From: Anaerolineae bacterium
GTDB taxonomy: Bacteria > Chloroflexota > Anaerolineae > Anaerolineales > Anaerolineaceae
Direction of reading: 5' to 3'
Length of the DNA stretch: 64,000 nt
Assembly: GCA_013314735.1 (NCBI GenBank)
Contig: JABUFD010000001.1
Location: forward strand, 496,001-560,000
Shown: in pieces, positions 57,651-64,000 of the stretch
Layout: every line of letters starts with the position of its first letter
How positions within the stretch are numbered: position 1 is the first letter of the stretch
The notes under the pieces: generated by a model
Databases searched by the model: none
What the model was told of the DNA's origin: nothing
What the model saw: only the letters and a program-made list of their open reading frames with translations
Program-made: the position numbers and the translations under genes

Positions 57651-58058
57651 CTAATACACCCAAAGACCCAGATACAGGAAAAATATTCCTAAGATCCCAA
57701 CTGTTAGATCAACAAACCACAGTTTCTTTCCCGCATTATCAATAAATGAAACAAATTTTGCGGCGGTCTTCTGCCAACTGAATAGCATGTTTATGGATTT
57801 TAATGATGCAATAGTAATAAATGCAGTTAGTATCCATCCGTTTGTTATATGGCTTATTAATGTTCCTATCCACACAAGAATTAAAAGCGCTAAAGCATAA
57901 ATCAATAAAAAGTTTACCGCTGTCGTACGCTTTTTCTGTGCATATTGCCTTCTTGCCCATTTGTAAAACTGCTCATGAAAAAATACACCAAAAAACACTT
58001 TAATAAAGGCAGATAAAGCCAGAACCATACTTAATAATTTAAAAAAATTTAAACCCAT
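57651..58058 (-). CDS. Small four-helix membrane protein
   Basis: A 135-residue protein with about four hydrophobic segments (for example MVLALSAFIKVFFGVFF, FLLIYALALLILVWIGTL and VDLTVGILGIFFLYLGLW). AAAGGA precedes the ATG at 58058. It is the first gene after a strong promoter with a 40-bp palindrome and is followed by the small peptide and TetR genes, so it may be the main target of that regulator. No family is recognised; a role in efflux or membrane stress is only a guess from the context. Confidence 0.75.
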   Translation of the reverse strand: MGLNFFKLLSMVLALSAFIKVFFGVFFHEQFYKWARRQYAQKKRTTAVNFLLIYALALLILVWIGTLISHITNGWILTAFITIASLKSINMLFSWQKTAAKFVSFIDNAGKKLWFVDLTVGILGIFFLYLGLWVY

Positions 58059-58087
58059 TTACCATTAGTCCTTTCAACAAACTTACA

Positions 58088-58127
58088 TTATGTGACTATA
58101 CAGTCATGTGACTGTATAGTCACATAA
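58088..58127. promoter_or_regulatory. 40-bp palindromic operator (TetR-type)
   Basis: Two perfect 19-base arms, TTATGTGACTATACAGTCA and its complement, are separated by TG. Each arm itself contains TGACT-AGTCA symmetry, so the element holds two overlapping sites. It overlaps the -10 and start region of the promoter that drives 58058 leftward. It is a good candidate for the TetR-type regulator encoded about 650 bases away. Confidence 0.72.
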
Positions 58128-58152
58128 TATCTCACGGCTGATTTTTTGTCAA
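58124..58152 (-). promoter_or_regulatory. Promoter of the island operon
   Basis: On the minus strand TTGACA at 58152-58147, a 17-base spacer and TATTAT at 58129-58124. The -10 overlaps the outer end of the 40-bp palindrome. Confidence 0.82.
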
Positions 58153-58170
58153 TAGAAACGCAAAAAATTG

Positions 58171-59921
58171 GTATCATCTCAATAAATAGTGGTAGGAGAA
58201 AAAGACCAACCCAAGTTGAGTTCTTCGGTACGTGCTTTGACCAGGTCCGTCAGTGGTGAGATTTATTGCGGTCTCAAAATGCGGTCCTTCAAATAACGGT
58301 AGAAACTCACTTACAATTACTTCGTCGTCTCTGCCAGCGATGCGAATATATCCCATGACCTTGCCTCATCTTCAGTAGGTGGCCTAAAATTGACATCTCG
58401 TTTCCGTGCCCGCTGCCGTATCCTCAGTTCTGACGCATTGTTATGTAACGGCAGATCGGGATGTTTCAACACCATCAACAAATTGTCTTTTTTTGCTTTG
58501 GTCTTTGTGATCCGTTCGTCCAATGCCTCATATCCGGTGTGAATTAAGCATAGATCATCAAATTCTTTCTCTAATCGCAGACCGTCTTCCGCGGTTGGTT
58601 CTTCACGGTAATTCAATGACTGGTGATAATACTCTCAGAAACGTTTCAGAAAATCATCCAGTAATTTGCAATGCAATGCACTCACGGGCATCACCTTCTT
58701 GTAATGTTTGCCTTCATGTACCCAGCACAACATCATCGCTATCCCCCGCCAGTTGGATTGAGGCGCATCATCACATACAAGGACTTCCTCCACCGACTTA
58801 TCGTTTTGGGCATGATAAGCAGCAACCGCTGCCGCATCCAGCAACATTTTTCGTTGTTGTTTGCTCATGTTTGATAAACTATCTTCCATCCGTTCGACAA
58901 ACTCCGACTCTTCCCAATCCTGTTCGCTTTGCCGTCCTTGAATGATATTCCATGCTTTTTTTGACCACAGGATGCCCGTCAAATAACCAATGGCTTCTTC
59001 GTTCAAGCGATAGATGGGTTTTTATCCATTCCTCGGCACTCTTAGCACACTTCGGCGTTCTTTGCTGGCGCAGGTATGGAAACTGGTGTAAACCAGATTG
59101 CACATCACATGATATGGCAATGCTGGTTCTGTTCATCCAACCGCGTCAAGGTACCATCGCTTTGTTGCCAGAGACTGCTTTTCAAGCCCGCTGCATACAC
59201 AGCTGCACTTTCTTCATGAAAGACGGCTTGCTTTTTGATCAACAGGTTCGAGATTGCCCCCGCTGATATCCCGATGCCCACATTCTGAAAGAATTCCTGG
59301 ATCTTCGGTTCACTTGTTCCAACGCCATAATTTAACACCACCGTCATCGTTTGGATCCCCTTTCCAAATTGCCCTTCATACCCCGCTGGCAACTCGGCCA
59401 TATAACTTTTGTGCGGCTTTACCGAATAGTATTTCTCTTTCCGATACCGCACATTATCAGTTTTCACCACAATATCCTACATCACCACAGGCACGTACCC
59501 TTTGAATTTCGCATCTTCCGGCAAGCTTGTTGGATCTACTGTGACCACTTCTTCCCGGTCGTTCTCAATTTCTGCTTTCTTGCTTTTCTTATGCCGTGCT
59601 CATTTGTTTTGTGTTCTGTTTCCGATGAATGTTGGCTTATTGGGGACTTTGGCGTATTCCCTCTGGTTTTGGGTTTCCCTTGCTCCCCTACAACCGGTTC
59701 ACTGCATCCCGCAATTGTTGGTTTTCTTCTTTCAACTTTCGCAGTTCTACGCTTTGATTCTCAATCATATTCATCAGCCGACGAATCAATTCGCGGATAT
59801 TTTCGTCTTCGATTGCGTACAGTCCCAAGTCACCGATCAGCATGTCTTAAATTTACTGCCTGATGTAAAAAATTAAAAGACCTTACCTTCTTTCTGTTTC
59901 CCCTATTTTTTGAGATGTTAC
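58171..59921 (-). mobile_element. Degenerate IS66-like insertion sequence
   Basis: About 1.75 kb with imperfect inverted ends: the left end reads GTATCATCTCAATAAATAG and the right end, on the other strand, GTAACATCTCAAAAAATAG; similarity continues for some 35 bases. Ends starting GTA(A) fit the IS66 family. I see no direct target duplication. Inside is one broken transposase frame on the minus strand. A second, truncated copy of the left end lies at 54596-54764 in the same orientation. Confidence 0.78.
58317..59843 (-). pseudogene. IS66-family transposase, multiply broken
   Basis: Reading leftward, an N-terminal helical zipper-like part (NQSVELRKLKEENQQLRDAV) runs into a stop near 59690. Later pieces in changed frames show YSVKPHKSYMAELPAGYEGQ, YGVGTSEPKIQEFFQNVGIG, VLVCDDAPQSNWRGIAMMLC and near the end HPDLPLHNNASELRIRQRAR, the block typical of the C-terminus of IS66 TnpC. 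Several stops and at least two frame changes separate these. The catalytic core can no longer be made, so the element is dead. Confidence 0.85.
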
Positions 59922-59931
59922 ATTTTACATA

Positions 59932-60144
59932 TTAAAAGCGATATGACTTTTTTTCCTGTCCGCGCTGACTTTTTTTCATTTTACGTAACGCCTTTTTCTG
60001 ATCGACCCGTTTTTGTTCACTTTTGGGCATGTGCCAGCGTTTTTTTCTGTATTGTGATAGGGTACCGCTTCGCATTACCTTTTTTCGAAAACGGCTGAGT
60101 AATTTTTGTTGACTTTCTTGGTCACGCAGGATGACTGTGGGCAA
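59932..60144 (-). CDS. rpsU: Ribosomal protein S21, copy 3
   Basis: A 70-residue S21 protein starting MPTVILRDQESQQKLLSRFR, with KKVMRSGTLSQYRKKRWHMP and a long Lys/Arg-rich tail. The start is TTG at 60144 after AGGAGG. A TATAAT on the minus strand (60323-60318) predicts a 5' untranslated region of about 165 bases, with a hairpin GTTGGCG/CGCCAAC (60264-60270 with 60289-60295) near its beginning. Copies 2 and 3 resemble each other (both RDxESQQKL) and differ from the infA-linked copy 1. Confidence 0.93.
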   Translation of the reverse strand: MPTVILRDQESQQKLLSRFRKKVMRSGTLSQYRKKRWHMPKSEQKRVDQKKALRKMKKSQRGQEKKSYRF

Positions 60145-60414
60145 ATGAACCTCCTATGTTTGGAAACGGAAAATGGACTGTGACAACCAGGCGCGATTCA
60201 CATCCGACACATTCAAATTTTGATTACCGGTTTGGAACCTCCCCCCTGAGTGACCCGATGTCAGTTGGCGGCTATCTTGTGATGATAACGCCAACGAATA
60301 TATATGTTTGCATCAGGATTATACCACATAAAAATATGTTGAGAACGGTCTTTCCGGTACTTGAACAAATGCGCTGCATTATAATGAGAGTTATACCAAG
60401 TTCAGGAGGTCATG

Positions 60415-61362
60415 ATGAAGCAGTATTGTTTAACCAGCACGGATTTATCTGTCAGCCGGATTGCCTTTGGTTGTATGCGGCTGGCGGGCAAAGAACAGGA
60501 AGGGCTGCGTGCGGTGCAGGCAGCGATAAACTGCGGGATCAATTTCTTCGACCATGCTGACATTTATGGCGCCGGGAGAAGCGAAGAGGTTTTCTCCCGT
60601 ATTCTTATCAGAAATCCGGGGCTGCGCGGGAAGATCATCCTCCAATCCAAGTGCGGGATCCGTTTTGCTGATACCCCCCAGTTCGGAATGCCGCCGCGAT
60701 TTGATTTCAGTTATGATCACATTCTTGCTTCTGTCGATGGCATCCTGAAGCGACTGGGTACAGATTACCTCGACATCCTGCTGCTGCACAGACCCGATCC
60801 GTTGGTCGAGCTCGAAGAGGTGGCAGCAGCTTTTCTCGCTCTGCAAAAATCAGGAAAAGTTCGTCACTTTGGCGTCAGTAATCACAACGCCTCCCAGATC
60901 GCATTGCTGGCTGGCAGCCTCCCGATGCCGATTGTTGCCAACCAACTGGAAGTCAGTGTGGAACATAATCAACTGATCGAGGAGGGGATCATTTTTAACC
61001 AGAATACCCCGGACAGTCCCGTCCGCGGCAACGGCACTCTCGAATATTGCCGTTTGCATCACATCATGATCCAGGCCTGGTCTCCGCTCGCGGGTGGGCG
61101 CTTGGGGAGGCCGGTTGAAACCCTGTCTCCAACCGGGTATGCATTGATTTCAGTGTTGCAGGATATTGCGCATGATCACCAGGTGAGTGTTGAGGCGATA
61201 ATGATCGCCTGGTTGCTGCGCCATCCTGCGCATATGCAGCCCATCATCGGAACGATGAACCCGGAGCGTGTGATCGATATCTGCGCGGCTGATGAGGTGA
61301 AGCTTAGCCGCGAGGAATGGTATCGGATATACAACGCCTCAAAACCATATCGCCTTCCCTGA
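60415..61362 (+). CDS. Aldo/keto reductase
   Basis: A 315-residue TIM-barrel NADPH reductase. GINFFDHADIYGAGRSEEVF near residue 42 has the catalytic Asp and Tyr, IILQSKCGIRF near 77 the Lys, and DILLLHRPDPLVELEEVAAA near 120 the His, so the tetrad is complete. The C-terminal MIAWLLRHPAHMQPIIGTMN block binds cofactor. It resembles YdhF-type reductases. The two adjacent ATG codons leave the start open by one codon; 60415 has the better distance from AGGAGG. It ends convergent with the TPR gene. Confidence 0.93.
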   Translation: MKQYCLTSTDLSVSRIAFGCMRLAGKEQEGLRAVQAAINCGINFFDHADIYGAGRSEEVFSRILIRNPGLRGKIILQSKCGIRFADTPQFGMPPRFDFSYDHILASVDGILKRLGTDYLDILLLHRPDPLVELEEVAAAFLALQKSGKVRHFGVSNHNASQIALLAGSLPMPIVANQLEVSVEHNQLIEEGIIFNQNTPDSPVRGNGTLEYCRLHHIMIQAWSPLAGGRLGRPVETLSPTGYALISVLQDIAHDHQVSVEAIMIAWLLRHPAHMQPIIGTMNPERVIDICAADEVKLSREEWYRIYNASKPYRLP

Positions 61363-61370
61363 TCAGGCTG

Positions 61371-62324
61371 TTATTCTCTGGTATCGGTGTGCAAATAACG
61401 CTCAACCCGCCGCAGGTTATTTTGGACACCTTTCACATTGGGATGATAGGGAGAAAACAGGGTTTCCAGCAGGCTGACTGCCTCACGGTACATATCAGCC
61501 GCTTTTTCCCACATTTTCAGGTGTTCATAAACAGCTCCGATGTTATTCAAGTCGCGGGCGATGGCTGGATGCGGTTGAGTTTGGTACCAGGCACGATCAA
61601 TTTTTAAGCCTTTCAGGTAGGATGCCAACGCTGTTGATGTGTTACCGCTTTGCAGATGTACATTCCCGATCTGGTTATACAAGGATGCACTGTACCGATG
61701 TTCTTCTCCAAAAACTTGCCTGGCGACCGCGAGTGCTTTTTCATAATTCACCAGAGCTAGCTCCAGGTTTCCCATTTTTTCCTGTACATTTCCCAGGCTG
61801 CTCCATGTGATGGCACACTCTGCATGAAATTCGCCAAACACAGCTTGTTGAATATCGAGTGTTTTTTGGTACTGCGCTTCTGCCTCTTCATATTCATCCA
61901 GATAAAAATGGATGCCGCCCAAATGGCTCAATCCGGCAGCGACTTCCTTGCTGGATTTACCATAATACAGTTGATCAATTTCAACTGCTCGCAACATATC
62001 GGCTTTTGCGGCCTCGTACTGTCCCAATTCACGCATCGTATTGGCACGGTTGATCAGATCAATCGATACCTGTGGATCCTTCATACCAAATATCTCTTCA
62101 TCAATGGACAATGCCCGGTTAAAGTATGAAAGCGCTGTGTCAAATTCCATAGCCCTGAAGAGTACTGCACCAAGGTTGCGAACGTCCTCAGCCACTTCGG
62201 GCGATGATGTGCCGAAAATTTTTTCATTCAAAGAGAGGGATGTTTCCAATGCTCTCCGGGCGCCTTCCAGGTTTCCCTCATCCATCATCCGAAGTGCCGG
62301 GTTGTCTGCCGGTTGTTTTGTCAT
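61371..62324 (-). CDS. Tetratricopeptide repeat protein
   Basis: A 317-residue protein built of about seven TPR units of the 42-residue kinesin-light-chain type (for example LALVNYEKALAVARQVFGEE and ALASYLKGLKIDRAWYQTQP). No other domain, signal peptide or membrane helix is present, so it should be a cytoplasmic scaffold. The ATG at 62324 follows AAGGA; upstream in-frame codons lie before or within the promoter and are not used. No neighbour suggests a partner. Confidence 0.85.
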   Translation of the reverse strand: MTKQPADNPALRMMDEGNLEGARRALETSLSLNEKIFGTSSPEVAEDVRNLGAVLFRAMEFDTALSYFNRALSIDEEIFGMKDPQVSIDLINRANTMRELGQYEAAKADMLRAVEIDQLYYGKSSKEVAAGLSHLGGIHFYLDEYEEAEAQYQKTLDIQQAVFGEFHAECAITWSSLGNVQEKMGNLELALVNYEKALAVARQVFGEEHRYSASLYNQIGNVHLQSGNTSTALASYLKGLKIDRAWYQTQPHPAIARDLNNIGAVYEHLKMWEKAADMYREAVSLLETLFSPYHPNVKGVQNNLRRVERYLHTDTRE

Positions 62325-62354
62325 CAACTGTCCTTTCATCGCATTACGGGACAG

Positions 62355-62383
62355 ATTATAGTAGACTTGCATTTGAAATTCAA
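62355..62383 (-). promoter_or_regulatory. Promoter of the TPR gene
   Basis: On the minus strand TTGAAT at 62383-62378, a 17-base spacer and TATAAT at 62360-62355. The predicted start is about 62348, 24 bases before the ATG at 62324, which supports that start codon. Confidence 0.78.
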
Positions 62384-62519
62384 CTTTTCCCAATTAAGAT
62401 TGATGGTTGATCAGGAAGGCTATTCTCCATGTCAGGTATAGGTCGCCCCTTAATCCATCGGCTTCTGTGGTTTGATTCTGGTAAAATTAAGCGGAAATTG
62501 AAGTGGCAGGAGCAAATGA

Positions 62520-63467
62520 TTGTTTGAAATTATCTTTTTAGGAACATCCGCCTCGGCGCCTTCGGTGCGTCGTGGTTTGCCTGCACAGGTAATTAAACAT
62601 GGTGAACATCGTTTTCTATTGGATTGTGGCGAGGGAACACAACGTCAAATCCTGACATCTGGGATCGGTTTTAAGCGATTGAACAACATTTTAATCACAC
62701 ATAATCACCTGGATCACATCCTGGGGATTGGTGGATTGGTGTCAACCCTGTCACGTTGGGAAACAATGGACGCACTCGATATCTATGGATCCGCCAGCGC
62801 GCTGGAACGGATTGACGCGCTGATCCACCAGGTTGTACTGCGCAATGCGCGCCCGGTGATGCCAATTACGCTCTACCCAATTGAACCCGGAATCTTTTTC
62901 GAAAAAGATGAACTGATGGTAGGCGCTTTTTCGGTGCAACATCGAGGGGCGGACAGCCTGGGCTACTTGTTTTCTGAAAAGGGAAGGCGTCCATTTCTTC
63001 CTGAAATGGCCGAAGCGCTCTCAATCCCTCCGGGTCCGTGGCGCCGCGATCTTGTCAATGGACAAGCCATTTCACTGCCGGACGGCCGCATCATCCAGCC
63101 GGATGATGTGCTGGGTGAATACCGGCCGGGACTGCGGGTCGCTTTCACCGGGGATATCGGAGACATTGACGCTCTCGGGGAGATCATTGATGGTGTCGAT
63201 CTGCTGGTTTCAGAAGCAACTTACCTTGAGGAAGATGCGGCCATGGCTCAGCAATTTGGTCATTTGACAGCAAAACAGGCAGCTATGTTTGCGCGTGACC
63301 ACCAGATCCGCCAATTGGTCCTTACCCATATCTCCCGGCGTTATCGCGAAAAGGATGTTTTCCGTGAAGCGGCAGCGATCTTCGCAAACACAACGGTGGC
63401 GCGCGATTTTGACGCATTCATGGTCAAACGTGAGGATGACTCTGGCACTCCTGGTGTGGAAGAATAA
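62520..63467 (+). CDS. rnz: Ribonuclease Z
   Basis: A 315-residue metallo-beta-lactamase-fold nuclease that trims tRNA 3' ends. It begins MFEIIFLGTSASAPSVRRGL, typical of RNase Z, with the zinc motif ILITHNHLDHILGIGGLVST near residue 57 (HxHxDH), a later acidic ligand in VAFTGDIGDIDALGE near 205 and LVLTHISRRYREKD near 262. The start is TTG at 62520 with GGAG upstream. The one tRNA seen in this window already has its CCA encoded. Convergent with murI. Confidence 0.92.
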   Translation: MFEIIFLGTSASAPSVRRGLPAQVIKHGEHRFLLDCGEGTQRQILTSGIGFKRLNNILITHNHLDHILGIGGLVSTLSRWETMDALDIYGSASALERIDALIHQVVLRNARPVMPITLYPIEPGIFFEKDELMVGAFSVQHRGADSLGYLFSEKGRRPFLPEMAEALSIPPGPWRRDLVNGQAISLPDGRIIQPDDVLGEYRPGLRVAFTGDIGDIDALGEIIDGVDLLVSEATYLEEDAAMAQQFGHLTAKQAAMFARDHQIRQLVLTHISRRYREKDVFREAAAIFANTTVARDFDAFMVKREDDSGTPGVEE

Positions 63468-63468
63468 G

Positions 63469-64000
63469 CTAACAGGTTCGTGGTGACGAGGCAATTTGGC
63501 CATCAGGCTGCCATTCAGCCACTTCGATTGTTGCATCACGGAACCCCAGCAGGTGGTGCAGTGCGCTGCCCAGTGTCTGGTTCGGGTCAGTGCTGATATA
63601 TCGATTGTGTATGCCTGACGGGTTGGTATCCACAGATATGCCGGATTCCTGCAGCAGGTACTGAACCCGCCTGGCAATGGCAGGCGCGGGATCGATCAAT
63701 TCAATTTGATCACCGACGATCTCACGGATCAAAGGGCTGACAAATGGATAATGGGTGCAGCCAAGTACGACTTTATCGATCTGCTTGGACAGCAACGGGA
63801 GCAAAGCTGTATTCAAGATGGCACGGGTTGGCTCGGTCGCCAGTTCACCCTTTTCAATTTGTTCCACCAGGCCAGGAACGGTATCCTGGTATACGATCAC
63901 GTTCTGGGCGTGTTTGTTTTTAACCGTGATGTATAATCGGCCGTGAAAGGTGCCCGGGGTTGCCAGGACAGCGATTCTCCCGGTTACGGTGCGTTCTGCT
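63469..64000 (-). CDS. murI: Glutamate racemase, 5' end cut by window edge
   Basis: The C-terminal ~176 residues of MurI, which makes D-glutamate for peptidoglycan. TVTGRIAVLATPGTF near the window edge and VVLGCTHYPFVSPLIREIVG carry family motifs; the Cys of LGCTHYPF is the second catalytic cysteine. The first Cys and the N-terminal domain lie beyond the window. The stop codon is two bases from the rnz stop on the other strand, so the genes converge tightly without a visible terminator. Confidence 0.93.
   Translation of the reverse strand, partial: AERTVTGRIAVLATPGTFHGRLYITVKNKHAQNVIVYQDTVPGLVEQIEKGELATEPTRAILNTALLPLLSKQIDKVVLGCTHYPFVSPLIREIVGDQIELIDPAPAIARRVQYLLQESGISVDTNPSGIHNRYISTDPNQTLGSALHHLLGFRDATIEVAEWQPDGQIASSPRTC

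Noticed and set aside
57380-57745. Rightward 121-codon frame in the island
   Set aside because: It overlaps the TetR start and the membrane-protein gene on the other strand, and has no recognisable sequence; AT-rich DNA with few stops explains it.
58163-59929. Target-site duplication of the IS66-like element
   Set aside because: The 8 bases on each side (AAAAATTG and ATTTTACA) do not match, so the ends have decayed or recombined.
1-64000. CRISPR array or prophage
   Set aside because: No regularly spaced direct repeats and no phage structural, integrase or lysis genes were seen.

Overview
The window reads as chromosomal DNA of a bacterium with roughly balanced base composition, most plausibly an Anaerolineae-type Chloroflexota. 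This is an inference from overall gene style: dnaA without dnaN beside it, three small S21 ribosomal protein genes, an acidic Thr/Glu/Pro-rich lipoprotein ending in an SH3-like domain, and many GT4 glycosyltransferases. No rRNA or marker comparison was possible.

Layout. (1) 1-3260: a leftward argG, cut by the window edge, with its own regulatory leader, diverging from dnaA. (2) 3378-9812: a tiny membrane peptide gene, three GT4 glycosyltransferases and a 958-residue polytopic GT-C-like protein. (3) 9868-12668: a polar amino-acid ABC transporter (binding lipoprotein, permease, ATPase) behind a regulatory leader. (4) 12728-13864: a PlsC-like acyltransferase. (5) 13936-33682: one long polysaccharide locus. 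It starts with a winged-helix regulator whose promoter carries a perfect palindrome, then a Wzm/Wzt ABC exporter, a capsule-type protein, a methyltransferase, sugar-modifying enzymes, two NeuB-type synthases, SpsF, NeuC, NeuA and many glycosyltransferases. This points to an exported surface glycan containing nonulosonic (sialic, legionaminic or similar) acids. (6) 33763-40333: ABC-F ATPase, KDPG-type aldolase, UroD-family protein, MFS carrier and a disulfide flavoprotein. (7) 40434-44588: a heterodimeric ABC exporter with a MarR repressor and tandem operators. (8) 44675-51320: deoxynucleoside kinase, small protein, Nudix hydrolase, a GT4 plus GH13 phosphorylase pair, lipoprotein, class V aminotransferase. 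(9) 51437-54493: leftward rpsU-infA-pepT, a HIT protein, tRNA-Arg(CCU) and a second rpsU. (10) 54596-59921: an AT-rich acquired island flanked by IS66-like remnants. (11) 59932-64000: a third rpsU, aldo/keto reductase, TPR protein, RNase Z and the end of murI.

The main discovery is a pair of matching arginine leader-peptide attenuators, one in front of argG (minus strand, 1184-1352) and one in front of the amino-acid ABC transporter (plus strand, 9868-10036). Each has a TTGACA/TAGAAT promoter, a start codon within about 0-7 bases of the predicted transcription start (leaderless or nearly so), a short peptide with clustered Arg codons that are all CGA, a stop codon next to a candidate antiterminator strand, and an intrinsic terminator before the structural gene. 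Together they predict coordinated ribosome-mediated control of arginine synthesis and uptake, and they assign the otherwise generic transporter to arginine.

Other notable points are the IS-flanked island with a TetR-type gene and a 40-bp palindromic operator, the three S21 paralogues (one with a terminator inside its leader), and the two-part nonulosonic acid gene set.
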